Program-made: the position numbers and the translations under genes
Shown: positions 39,924 through 48,283 of the stretch, piece by piece
How positions within the stretch are numbered: the stretch's first letter is position 1
How the letters are laid out: every line of letters starts with the position of its first letter
The notes under the pieces: generated by a model
What the model saw: only the letters and a program-made list of their open reading frames with translations
Told to the model about the DNA's origin: nothing
The model's database searches: none
Source: HGM11416 sp045596285
GTDB lineage: Bacteria; Bacillota; Clostridia; Christensenellales; Borkfalkiaceae
Assembly: GCA_045596285.1 (NCBI GenBank)
Contig: JAZOCA010000133.1
Location: forward strand, 1-48,306
Direction: 5' to 3'
DNA length: 48,306 bases

Positions 39924-41738
39924 ATGGCGAAAACCACAAAAACTCACGTTAGAAATTTTTGCATAGTAGCGCATATAGACCACGGTAAATCCACCTTGGC
40001 AGACCGCATTATAGAAATGACCGGTCAAGTTAGTAAGCGCGATATGGAAAGCCAACTTTTAGACTCTATGGACTTAGAAAAAGAACGCGGAATTACCATT
40101 AAACTAACTCCCGTTACTATGTATTACACCGCTAAAAACGGCGAAGAATACAAATTTAATCTTATAGATACGCCCGGCCACGTAGACTTTTCTTACGAAG
40201 TTTCACGTTCGCTTGCAGCATGCGAAGGGGCAATTTTAATAGTTGATTCCACCCAAGGAATAGAAGCGCAAACGCTTGCAAACTGCTATTTGGCGCTTGA
40301 TAACGACCTTGAAATCGTTCCCGTTTTAAACAAGATTGACCTTGCGAGTTCGCGTTGTGATGAAGTTGCAACCGAAATCGAAGAAGTTATCGGGTTAGAC
40401 GCTTCAGATGCACCCAGAATATCTGCTAAAAACGGCATAAATATAGAAGACGTTTTAGAAGCAATAGTAAACAAAATGCCCGCGCCCGTCGGGGATGACG
40501 ACGCGCCCTTAAAAGCGCTTATCTTCGACTCTTACTACGATAATTTTAAAGGTGTTATTTGCTTCGTTAGAATTAAAGACGGAAAGGTTAAAGTTGGCGA
40601 TAGAATTCGCACCTTTATTTCAGATAAACAGTTCGACGTAACCGAAGTAGGCGTTTTTAGTCCCCATCTTCAACCTAAAGACTGTTTATATTCAGGCGAC
40701 GTTGGATATATTGCGGCAAGCATTAAAAGTGTTGAAGATACCAACGTTGGCGACACTATTACCCTTGTTAATAACCCAGCGAAAGAGCCTTTACCCGGTT
40801 ATAAAAAGGCGTTGCCGGTTGTGTTTTCGGGCGTATATCCATTAGACGGTTCTAAGTTTAACGACCTTAAAGACGCGCTTTTAAAACTAAAACTCAACGA
40901 TGCAGCCCTTTCTTTCGAGCCAGATAACTCTATGGCGCTCGGCTTCGGTTTCCGTTGCGGATTTTTGGGCTTATTGCACATGGAAATCGTGCAACAGCGT
41001 ATAGAACGCGAATTCGACCTTGATATTATAACCACTACCCCCGGTGTTTCTTACTACGTATACAAAACCGGTGGCGAAATGATCGTGGTAAACAATCCTT
41101 CAAAATTACCAGACCCTTCTGAAATTGAATATATCGAAGAGCCCGTTATTAAAGCAAGTATCTACTCCCCGCCTGACTATATAGGCGCGATTATGGATTT
41201 ATGTAAAGAAAAACGCGGTGAAATGATCACAATGAATTATATAGACGAACGCCGTGTTTGTCTTTTATACCGCTTGCCATTAAACGAAATCATCTTCGAC
41301 TTTTTCGATAGTTTAAAATCACGCACGCGCGGTTACGCATCCTTAGATTACGAGTTAGACGGATATCAACGTAGCGAACTTGTAAAACTGGATATGTATT
41401 TAAACGGCGATATTTGCGACGCTTTATCGGTTATAGTTCATAAAGAAAAGGCTTATGCTCGCGGTAGAGCGATTGCAGAAAAACTTAAAGAAGTTATTCC
41501 GCGCCAAATGTTTGAAATTCCCGTTCAAGCGGCGGTTGGCGGTAAAATAATCGCAAGAGAAACGGTTAAAGCACTTCGTAAAGACGTTTTGGCAAAATGC
41601 TACGGCGGTGATATTACCAGAAAGAAAAAACTCCTTGAAAAGCAAAAAGAAGGTAAAAAGAAGATGAGAAAACTCGGTTCTGTTGAAATTCCTTCAGAAG
41701 CGTTTATGTCAATTTTAAAAATCGATTCTAATAATTAA
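39924..41738 (+). CDS. lepA: Elongation factor 4 (LepA), ribosomal back-translocase
   Basis: A 604-residue translational GTPase of the normal LepA length. GTP-binding motifs: AHIDHGKSTL (G1, about 16-25), the RGITIK region (G2), DTPGHVDF (G3) and NKIDL (G4). The LepA-specific C-terminus is present (DITRKKKLLEKQKEGKKKMRKLGSVEIPSEAFMSILK). It binds the ribosome and affects stalled translation or subunit biogenesis under ionic stress. AAGGGAA precedes the ATG. In many Firmicutes it is followed directly by hemW; here an unknown membrane-protein gene lies between them. Confidence 0.98.
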   Translation: MAKTTKTHVRNFCIVAHIDHGKSTLADRIIEMTGQVSKRDMESQLLDSMDLEKERGITIKLTPVTMYYTAKNGEEYKFNLIDTPGHVDFSYEVSRSLAACEGAILIVDSTQGIEAQTLANCYLALDNDLEIVPVLNKIDLASSRCDEVATEIEEVIGLDASDAPRISAKNGINIEDVLEAIVNKMPAPVGDDDAPLKALIFDSYYDNFKGVICFVRIKDGKVKVGDRIRTFISDKQFDVTEVGVFSPHLQPKDCLYSGDVGYIAASIKSVEDTNVGDTITLVNNPAKEPLPGYKKALPVVFSGVYPLDGSKFNDLKDALLKLKLNDAALSFEPDNSMALGFGFRCGFLGLLHMEIVQQRIEREFDLDIITTTPGVSYYVYKTGGEMIVVNNPSKLPDPSEIEYIEEPVIKASIYSPPDYIGAIMDLCKEKRGEMITMNYIDERRVCLLYRLPLNEIIFDFFDSLKSRTRGYASLDYELDGYQRSELVKLDMYLNGDICDALSVIVHKEKAYARGRAIAEKLKEVIPRQMFEIPVQAAVGGKIIARETVKALRKDVLAKCYGGDITRKKKLLEKQKEGKKKMRKLGSVEIPSEAFMSILKIDSNN

Positions 41739-41770
41739 CGCGTGATAACCTATTAAAGAAAATACCAAAA

Positions 41771-42337
41771 ATGTTTAAAACATCTCGCCAAAAAAAAGAA
41801 AAACAAAACACAAACCGAATGGTCTTCGATATTTTATCAATACAAAAGAAAACAATAAAAAAATCTTTTCTTGAATATTTGTGTTGTGCAATTGTGTTTT
41901 CTTTGATGACTGTTTTTTCTATATTTGCAGCTACGTTGTTAACAGAAGACGCTTCACGTTCAAAACAAATTATTCTAAGTGCTACTCTTATTAACGGCTT
42001 CACTATTTTTTTCTTGTTTGAATCTATTCGCAGATTTATTATTTTTAAAAAACTAAATAAAATAAAATCTTTAAAAGAAGATACGATATATATTACTTGC
42101 AAAAAAGTGACCTTTTTATCTCATCCCGTAACAAGATTTTTAACCGAAATTATTTGTATCGTTTTTACAGATGAAAATGGTAAAAAGTATTATAACGTAG
42201 TAAAGGATTCTTCTTGCGCCAGCAAAAAAGAAATTAAAGCGAAGCTAATAAACGTGCGGATTTTACTCAACTGTTATGCAAATACCAACTGCGTAAAAAC
42301 TTATAAATTACACACAGAACATAATAAGAAAAAATAA
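41771..42337 (+). CDS. Predicted membrane protein of unknown function
   Basis: A 188-residue basic protein with two adjacent hydrophobic segments (about 38-57 and 66-86) between a Lys-rich N-tail and a cytosolic-looking C-terminal half (about 90-188). Base composition is more AT-rich than its neighbours. No domain recognised. The ribosome binding site is weak (AAAGAAAA), and ATG 41771 or GTG 41819 could serve as start. It separates lepA from hemW and may be a recent insertion. The opposite strand is also open over part of the span, so moderate caution is due. Confidence 0.6.
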   Translation: MFKTSRQKKEKQNTNRMVFDILSIQKKTIKKSFLEYLCCAIVFSLMTVFSIFAATLLTEDASRSKQIILSATLINGFTIFFLFESIRRFIIFKKLNKIKSLKEDTIYITCKKVTFLSHPVTRFLTEIICIVFTDENGKKYYNVVKDSSCASKKEIKAKLINVRILLNCYANTNCVKTYKLHTEHNKKK

Positions 42338-42449
42338 ACGTCGTAGAATATACGTCATCCGTTTTTAGCAAATTTTTAAAACTCTTTAAAGCCTTGCTTT
42401 AACTTACTTAATAAAGAAAATTTATCGACAAAAAAACAAAAAAGTGCCA

Positions 42450-42463
42450 CTATAGCACGGTTA
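42450..42463 (+). repeat. Interspersed hairpin element, copy 10
   Basis: Core CTATAGCACGGTTA inside an 8-bp outer stem AAAGTGCC (42441-42448) / GGCACTTT (42466-42473). It ends 12 bases before the hemW start, next to its AAAGGAA site. Confidence 0.85.
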
Positions 42464-42484
42464 ACGGCACTTTAAAGGAAATTT

Positions 42485-43594
42485 ATGGCAGGTATATACG
42501 TTCACGTTCCATTTTGCAAACAAAAATGCACGTATTGTGATTTTGCATCTTATCCAAAAGATATAGGTTTAGCTGAAACATACTTTGCGTGCCTACTTAA
42601 AGAAATAGATTCACGCGCCCAAGAACTAAAAAATAAAACCTTTAACACTTTGTATATAGGCGGTGGAACTCCTTCATTTGTAGATGCAAAGTTAATAGGC
42701 GCTTGCGTTAACAGAATTAAAAAGAATTTCAATCTAACAAAAGATGCAGAAATTACTATAGAAATTAACCCCGGCACTTTAACAAAAGAAAAGGTTGCAA
42801 TTTACGACGCAGTTGGCATTAACCGTTACAGCATCGGGCTTCAATCGGCCTGCGATAAAAGACTTTTATCCTTAAACCGCATTCATACGGCGCAAGACTT
42901 TCTAACCGCTTGCGACCTACTTAAAGGCAAAAATTTAAGCGCAGACGTAATGATAGGCTTAAAAGAACAAAAAACTGATGAAATAAAGGAAACTATCGAC
43001 CTTGCAATACAAGGCGGAGCAAAACATATTTCCGTTTACGCGCTTACCCCCGAAGAAGGCACGCCCATGTTTACCACCTACTTAAACGGCGAACTGCCAA
43101 GTGAAGACGAAGTGCGCGACCTTTACGACTTTACCTATAATTACCTTAAACAAAAGGGATATGAAAGATACGAAGTTTCTAATTTTTGCCTACCCGGTTA
43201 CCATTCTAAACACAACCTTAACTACTGGAAACGTGGGGAATATATCGGGCTTGGAGTTGCGGCGTCTTCTTGCATAGATAACAGAAGATTCACCAACACC
43301 GAAAAATTAGATGAATACACCCATTGTTTACTTCACGATTGCTACGCGGAAATTTTTAGCGAAAAGATCGAAGGTGAAGAAATCAAAGGGGAATATATAA
43401 TGCTAGCCCTACGCACAAAAGAAGGAATATGCCTTGAAGATTACAAAAAGCAGTTCGGCTCGGATTTTTTAGTCGATTACAAGCAAGAAGTGGCGCTCCA
43501 GCACGATTATCTTGATATTACAGATACTTTTGTAAGCATTAAAGAAGAGTTTTTATACGTACAAAACCATATAATCATTAATTTTTTAAAATAA
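42485..43594 (+). CDS. hemW: Radical SAM heme chaperone HemW
   Basis: A 369-residue protein. VPFCKQKCTYCDF (about 8-20) is the radical-SAM CxxxCxxC cluster motif with the adjoining fourth Cys-like position replaced by a CDF, as in HemW and HemN relatives; GGGTPS (about 60) binds SAM, and the C-terminal HemN-type domain is present (NYWKRGEYIGLGVAASSC). HemW proteins bind heme and deliver it to membrane enzymes; they are often mislabelled coproporphyrinogen III oxidase. AAAGGAA precedes the ATG, hard against repeat copy 10. Confidence 0.93.
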   Translation: MAGIYVHVPFCKQKCTYCDFASYPKDIGLAETYFACLLKEIDSRAQELKNKTFNTLYIGGGTPSFVDAKLIGACVNRIKKNFNLTKDAEITIEINPGTLTKEKVAIYDAVGINRYSIGLQSACDKRLLSLNRIHTAQDFLTACDLLKGKNLSADVMIGLKEQKTDEIKETIDLAIQGGAKHISVYALTPEEGTPMFTTYLNGELPSEDEVRDLYDFTYNYLKQKGYERYEVSNFCLPGYHSKHNLNYWKRGEYIGLGVAASSCIDNRRFTNTEKLDEYTHCLLHDCYAEIFSEKIEGEEIKGEYIMLALRTKEGICLEDYKKQFGSDFLVDYKQEVALQHDYLDITDTFVSIKEEFLYVQNHIIINFLK

Positions 43595-43615
43595 CAATTT
43601 AATTACACAAAAATC

Positions 43616-43678
43616 GGCATACGTTATTAAAAAAAGTTTACCAAACGCTTATTTTCGTATGCCCTTGTTTGTTTTTTA
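43616..43678 (+). terminator. Terminator-like hairpin after hemW
   Basis: GGCATACG (43616-43623) pairs with CGTATGCC (43656-43663) around a long loop that has its own GTTT/AAAC stem; a T-rich run follows. The next gene's AAGGAG lies immediately after, so this could be a terminator or a leader element. Confidence 0.55.
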
Positions 43679-43689
43679 AGGAGAAAACT

Positions 43690-44787
43690 ATGAATGCGTT
43701 TTTATCTTGCACTCCAACCGTCTTTTTAATAGAAAAGCGTTATGAAATCTTACTAAACTCCTATGATAAAGGCGTTTTCGCAATAGAGATTAACAACAGT
43801 TTATTCTATGAAGAAAATAACGGCACGCTTTCTTCGCAAAAGACTTATGCTAAAATCTCCGTTCCGCAAAAACTGTTAAACGAGCACGCAAAATATACCG
43901 TTATTTTTAGAAAAACGATAAAGCGTCAGGCATACTTTTCTAAACTTGAAGCCCCGCAGTATACTACCTTTGAATTTAAACCGCTTTTGAAAAAAGACGG
44001 CTTTAATATATACCATATCGCAGACGTACATTACCGTTTTAACTTAGCGGTAAAAACCTGCTCTTTCTTTGGCGACGATCTTGATTTGTTAGTTGTAAAC
44101 GGCGACATGTGCGAAGTGGAAACAAAAACAAATTACTATGAAATATGCAAATTTACCGGAGATATTTCAAAAGGTAAAATCCCCGTTGTTTTTTCGCGCG
44201 GTAACCACGATACCCGCGGTGAAATGGCAGAAAACTTTACAGACTATTTTCCCGCTGTAAACAAAAAGCCCTATTATTATTTCGAAGCGGAAAACCTTTG
44301 CGGAATCGTTTCTGATTGCGGAGAAGATAAATCTGATAGCAATGAAGAATACGGTGGAACTAACGCCTTTCACACGTACAGAATTAATCAAAACAAATAT
44401 CTTGCAAGTTTGCCAAAAGCCACAAAACCATGCTTTGCAATTTCGCACATTTGCCCAAGTTGCACAACGGAAAATATCGGAAACGTATTTGACATAGAGC
44501 GCGAAATTTATTCTAAATGGAATGCGCATTACCAAAGAATAGGCGTTAAATTTATGCTTTGCGCACACATTCACAAAGCGTATATTTTACAGCCAAACGA
44601 TAAGCGTTGCACAATTTATAACCCATACCCTATCATCTTTGGAAGCGAAACAACCGAAGATGATATAATAGGTTTAGCGCTTACCTTAAATAACAACCTT
44701 TTAACGGTGAGATTCACAAATTGTTCTTTGCAAGTAGTAAAAGAACAAACACTCGACCTTAGTACAGGTAAAATTATGAATAAATAG
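43690..44787 (+). CDS. Calcineurin-like metallophosphoesterase
   Basis: About 365 residues. After a beta-rich N-terminal part (about 1-100), the phosphoesterase motifs appear in order: IADVHYR (D-x-H), VVNGDMCE (GD), SRGNHDTRG (GNHD), AISHICP and CAHIHKAY (x-H-x-H). These bind two metals and hydrolyse phosphate esters; the substrate is not predictable. No signal peptide. AAGGAG supports the ATG at 43690 rather than an upstream start at 43669. It ends 14 bases before the acetyltransferase gene, so the two are probably co-transcribed. Confidence 0.9.
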   Translation: MNAFLSCTPTVFLIEKRYEILLNSYDKGVFAIEINNSLFYEENNGTLSSQKTYAKISVPQKLLNEHAKYTVIFRKTIKRQAYFSKLEAPQYTTFEFKPLLKKDGFNIYHIADVHYRFNLAVKTCSFFGDDLDLLVVNGDMCEVETKTNYYEICKFTGDISKGKIPVVFSRGNHDTRGEMAENFTDYFPAVNKKPYYYFEAENLCGIVSDCGEDKSDSNEEYGGTNAFHTYRINQNKYLASLPKATKPCFAISHICPSCTTENIGNVFDIEREIYSKWNAHYQRIGVKFMLCAHIHKAYILQPNDKRCTIYNPYPIIFGSETTEDDIIGLALTLNNNLLTVRFTNCSLQVVKEQTLDLSTGKIMNK

Positions 44788-44801
44788 TAAAGGATATAGT
44801 T

Positions 44802-45404
44802 ATGAGCCAAAAAGAAAAAATGCACAATCAAGAACTCTATTTACCCACCGATGCAAGCATTATGGAAGAACAACTAAAATGCCTTGACTTACTATACGAA
44901 TACAACCAAACCCGCCCAAGTGAACAAGATAAACGAACAAACTTGTTAAAGCAAATGTTTGCCGAAGTGGGCGAAGGCTGTTATGTTGAAGCGCCCTTAC
45001 ACGCAAACTGGGGCGGTAAGCATTGCCATCTTGGCAAAAACGTATATTTTAATTTTAACGCAACCTTGGTAGACGATACTCATATTTACGTTGGCGATTA
45101 CACTAAATTTGGGCCAAACGTTATTATTGCAACTGCCGGCCACCCCATTTTACCAAAGCTTCGCGAAAAAGCCTATCAGTATAACGCTCCCGTAAAAATA
45201 GGCAAATGCGTATGGCTTGGCGCTGGGGTTATCGTGCTACCCGGCGTTAGTATAGGCGATAATTCAGTTATAGGCGCAGGTAGCGTGGTAACCAAGGATA
45301 TTCCCGCAAACGTAGTGGCTGTTGGTAATCCATGCAAAGTTCTTCGCGAAATAGGCGAAAAAGATAAAACTTATTATTTTAAGGATAAAAAAATCAGTTT
45401 ATAA
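44802..45404 (+). CDS. Hexapeptide sugar O-acetyltransferase (Maa/LacA/NodL type)
   Basis: A 200-residue left-handed beta-helix acetyltransferase. The N-terminal Mac domain (about 15-65) is followed by hexapeptide repeats, the catalytic TAGHPI (His), and GKCVWLGAGVIVLPGVSIGDNSVIGAGSVVTKDIPANVVAVGNPCKVLR. It transfers acetyl from acetyl-CoA to a sugar hydroxyl, thought to detoxify non-metabolisable sugars or mark sugars for export. AAAGGAT lies upstream of the ATG. Confidence 0.93.
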   Translation: MSQKEKMHNQELYLPTDASIMEEQLKCLDLLYEYNQTRPSEQDKRTNLLKQMFAEVGEGCYVEAPLHANWGGKHCHLGKNVYFNFNATLVDDTHIYVGDYTKFGPNVIIATAGHPILPKLREKAYQYNAPVKIGKCVWLGAGVIVLPGVSIGDNSVIGAGSVVTKDIPANVVAVGNPCKVLREIGEKDKTYYFKDKKISL

Positions 45405-45430
45405 AGCGTAAAACAATATAAAAAGTTAGC

Positions 45431-45444
45431 CTATAGCACGATTA
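45431..45444 (+). repeat. Interspersed hairpin element, copy 11
   Basis: Core CTATAGCACGATTA, identical to copy 3 and with the same AAAAGTTAGC-like left flank; GTGTTTT follows. It lies 27 bases after the acetyltransferase stop. Confidence 0.8.
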
Positions 45445-45623
45445 ACAGGTGTTTTATAAATTTACAACGCGCAAATTTTTCGTGGCAACTAAACACTTGA
45501 AATCTTTATAAACGACGGAAAATATTCCATTTTCCACTACCTTGCTTAAAGGATAATTAATTGCACTTTCCATATAATAACGTGTTTATTTCATTTAATT
45601 CAAAAAAAACACAAATACGATTC

Positions 45624-45672
45624 AAAGAACCCCTAAGCGCTTTTAAATTTGCATTTAAGGGTTCTTTTTTTA
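45624..45672 (+). terminator. Terminator upstream of pfkA
   Basis: AAAGAACCCCTAA pairs with TTAAGGGTTCTTT (one mismatch) and a T7 tract follows. Confidence 0.75.
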
Positions 45673-45730
45673 TTATAAAATAAAAAACTTTTAAATTTCA
45701 GTAAAAATAGTAGATATTTAGATTTTTATT

Positions 45731-45739
45731 TGTTATAAT
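45731..45739 (+). promoter_or_regulatory. Probable extended -10 promoter of pfkA
   Basis: TG-T-TATAAT at 45731-45739 without a good -35 box. A second TATAAT at 45793-45798 also lacks one. Confidence 0.4.
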
Positions 45740-45819
45740 ATATTCGGTGGAATTCGGTCTTGATTTTCACGGTTATTAAAAATTTATCGCGATATAATCG
45801 CAAAAATAGAGGTTTTTTT

Positions 45820-46782
45820 ATGGCAAAAGTTGCAATATTAACAAGCGGTGGCGACTCACCTGGAATGAACGCCTGCATTCGTGCTTGTGTTCGTTACGCA
45901 ATCTACAAGGACTTAGACGTTTACGGTGTTGAACGCGGATATAAGGGGCTTATCGATAATAAACTTTCTTATATGAATAACCGTTCTGTATCGGGCATTA
46001 TTCAACTTGGCGGAACGATGCTTCGCTCTGCAAGATGCCCAGAGTTTAAAGAAGTAGAATACCAACACCAAGCGGCAGACACTTTAAAGGCTTACGGCAT
46101 AGATAACCTAATAGTTATCGGCGGAGACGGATCTTTCCGTGGAGCAAAAGATTTAAGCGACAACTGTGGAATTAACGTTATAGGCATACCCGGCACTATT
46201 GATAACGACCTTGCCTACACCGATTACACTTTGGGCTTTGACTCTGCTGTAAACACCGTTCTTTGGGCAATCAACGCGCTACGCGACACTATGAGTTCGC
46301 ATGACCGCGTTAGTTTATTAGAAGTTATGGGCAGAAACTGTGGCGATATTGCTTTATATGCAGCAGTTGCCGGTGGTGTTGAATACGTTTTAACCCCAGA
46401 AGTTCCATACGATTTAGATGAAATTGCATCTTCTATAAAGTTTAGCCAAAAGCGCGGTAAAACTTCTAATATGATAGTTTTAGCAGAAGGCGCAGGCAAC
46501 AAAGATGAAATTTGCGCTAAGATTAAAGAAAAAACCGGCATTTCGGTTAAGACCACTACTTTAGGTCATATTCAACGCGGTGGCTCGCCCACTATGGCAG
46601 ATAGAGTATTAGCGGCAAAATTTGCAGTTCGCGCGGTAGATTTAATTTTACAAAAACAAACCAACCGCGTTATAGGCATTAAAGACAATAAAATTATAGA
46701 TAGAGACATTACCGAAGCACTTGCAGAAAAGCACAACTTCGATAGAGAATTATATAACGTAGCCCACATTTTAAGTTTATAA
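45820..46782 (+). CDS. pfkA: 6-phosphofructokinase, ATP type
   Basis: A 320-residue glycolytic enzyme that phosphorylates fructose-6-phosphate. The donor can be read from the motifs: GGDGS with Gly104, and PGTIDND with Gly at the next donor position, are the ATP-type residues. Other signatures: ILTSGGDSPGMNACIR at the N-terminus, FDSAVNTV, EVMGRNCG, HIQRGGSP. AGAGG supports the ATG at 45820; the frame extends to 45760 but that part carries no ribosome binding site. It stands 135 bases before a PPi-type homologue. Confidence 0.96.
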   Translation: MAKVAILTSGGDSPGMNACIRACVRYAIYKDLDVYGVERGYKGLIDNKLSYMNNRSVSGIIQLGGTMLRSARCPEFKEVEYQHQAADTLKAYGIDNLIVIGGDGSFRGAKDLSDNCGINVIGIPGTIDNDLAYTDYTLGFDSAVNTVLWAINALRDTMSSHDRVSLLEVMGRNCGDIALYAAVAGGVEYVLTPEVPYDLDEIASSIKFSQKRGKTSNMIVLAEGAGNKDEICAKIKEKTGISVKTTTLGHIQRGGSPTMADRVLAAKFAVRAVDLILQKQTNRVIGIKDNKIIDRDITEALAEKHNFDRELYNVAHILSL

Positions 46783-46917
46783 TTTTTACTTTACTTAACC
46801 AAAAAATGGGCTAAATAGCAAAAAAACAAACAACGTACCCGATTTTTTTTAACACATAAAATAAAATAATAAAAAAACATCATTATAAAAATATTACAAA
46901 AATGGAGGCAAATAACC

Positions 46918-48159
46918 ATGAAAAATTTAGTTGGCGCATGTATGTTTGCGCAATCAGGCGGACCTACTTCCGTTATTAACGCAAGCGCTGCAGGCGTATT
47001 TATCGAAGCATTAGGCCAAGAAAACATCACCGCAGTTTACGGCGCTGCACACGGCATCAGAGGCGTATTAAACGAAGAATTTTACGATATCGGTAAAGAA
47101 GATATGGCTGAACTTGAACTTTTAAAGTACACCCCATCTTCTGCATTAGGTTCTGTTCGTTACAAACTTAAAGACGCTGCTGTTGACGATACCGATTATA
47201 AGAGAATCGTTGAAGTATTTAAAAAATACAACGTTCGTTACTTCTTCTATAACGGCGGTAACGACAGTATGGATACCTGCAACAAAATTTCTAAGTATAT
47301 GGCAAAATCCGGTTGGGATTGCAACGTAATAGGCGTTCCCAAAACCATCGATAACGACCTTTACGGCACAGACCACTGCCCCGGTTACGCTTCTGCTGCA
47401 AAATATATTGCAACCACCGTTATGGAAGTTAACTTGGACGCAAAGGTTTACGACACCCCTATGATTTGCGTTATTGAAGCAATGGGCAGAAACGCAGGTT
47501 GGCTTACCGCTGCCGCTGCACTTGCCGGCCATAAAGGACTTGGCGCTGACCTTATTTATCTTCCCGAACACCCATTTGACGTTAATCAATTCGTTGAAGA
47601 CGTAAAGAACGTTTGCGCAAAGAACAACGGAAAATGTATTGCAGTTGTTTCTGAAGGTATTAAGGATAAAGACGGTAAATTAGTTGTTGAATCTGTTGGC
47701 GAAGTTGCAAGAGATAGTTTTGGTCACGCACAACTTGGTGGCGTTGCTTCAACCTTGGCTAACCTATTAAAAGAAAAAACCGGTTACAAGACTCGCGGTA
47801 TTGAACTTTCACTTATGCAAAGATGTGGCGCACACCTTGCTTCTAAGGTAGACGTTGAAGAAACTTTTGCCGCAGGTCGCGCAGCAGTTAAGGCAGCAGT
47901 AAACGGCGAAACCGATAAGATGGTTTGTTATGAAAGAGCACAAGGCGAAGAATATAAATGCGAATTTAAACTTCTTCCCCTTGAACTTGCCGCTAACACC
48001 GAAAAAACCGTTCCCCAAGAATGGATTATCAACAACGGCACTTACGTTTCTGATGAATTCGTAAAATACGCTCTTCCCTTAATTCAAGGCGATTGCAAAG
48101 CACCTTTAGAAGACGGGTTACCCCGTTTTGCTAAACTTAAAAAAGTTTTAGTTAAATAA
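46918..48159 (+). CDS. pfp: Pyrophosphate-dependent 6-phosphofructokinase
   Basis: A 413-residue PFK-superfamily enzyme. The donor-site residues are GGND at 113-116 (Asp116 where the ATP enzyme has Gly104) and PKTIDND at 141-147 (Lys142 where the ATP enzyme has Gly), the combination that defines PPi users. Other family motifs are AQSGGPTSVINAS, EAMGRNAGWL and AQLGG. The enzyme works reversibly with PPi and saves ATP in glycolysis. GGAGG lies upstream of the ATG. No clear terminator separates it from pfkA, but the 135-base gap allows a separate promoter. Confidence 0.93.
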   Translation: MKNLVGACMFAQSGGPTSVINASAAGVFIEALGQENITAVYGAAHGIRGVLNEEFYDIGKEDMAELELLKYTPSSALGSVRYKLKDAAVDDTDYKRIVEVFKKYNVRYFFYNGGNDSMDTCNKISKYMAKSGWDCNVIGVPKTIDNDLYGTDHCPGYASAAKYIATTVMEVNLDAKVYDTPMICVIEAMGRNAGWLTAAAALAGHKGLGADLIYLPEHPFDVNQFVEDVKNVCAKNNGKCIAVVSEGIKDKDGKLVVESVGEVARDSFGHAQLGGVASTLANLLKEKTGYKTRGIELSLMQRCGAHLASKVDVEETFAAGRAAVKAAVNGETDKMVCYERAQGEEYKCEFKLLPLELAANTEKTVPQEWIINNGTYVSDEFVKYALPLIQGDCKAPLEDGLPRFAKLKKVLVK

Positions 48160-48195
48160 TTTTTATTCTTTATTCAAATTAATAAAAATAAACAT

Positions 48196-48220
48196 CCACC
48201 CGAATATCGGGTGGTTTTTA
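48196..48220 (+). terminator. Terminator of the PPi-PFK gene
   Basis: CCACCCGA (48196-48203) pairs with TCGGGTGG (48207-48214), followed by a T tract. Confidence 0.9.
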
Positions 48221-48226
48221 TTTTTC

Positions 48227-48283
48227 GGGCATAGCCCTTGTTCACTGGCTAGCACAAATGTGCTTTTTATTTGACCTGCCAGT
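48227..48283 (+). repeat. Hairpin cluster at the window end
   Basis: GGGC-ata-GCCC (48227-48237); ACTGGC (48244-48249) pairs with GCCAGT (48278-48283) and encloses AGCACA/TGTGCT (48251-48264). It resembles the array at 13690-14038 and is cut by the window edge. Confidence 0.5.

Larger units (their letters stand above)
45405..45819. other. Intergenic region upstream of pfkA
   Basis: 415 bases without a gene. They contain repeat copy 11, a small hairpin GGAAAAT/ATTTTCC (45517-45535), the terminator at 45624-45672 and the pfkA promoter region. Confidence 0.6.

Noticed and set aside
41728..42102. 124-codon minus-strand frame opposite the 41771 gene
   Set aside because: It overlaps the lepA stop and the sense frame has a more protein-like pattern (two membrane helices plus a polar domain); not certain, but the sense gene is preferred.
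45425..45447. Interspersed element as an integron attC site
   Set aside because: The GTTAGCC and TTAAC ends resemble attC core sites superficially, but their order and sequence do not fit RYYYAAC…GTTRRRY, and there is no integrase.
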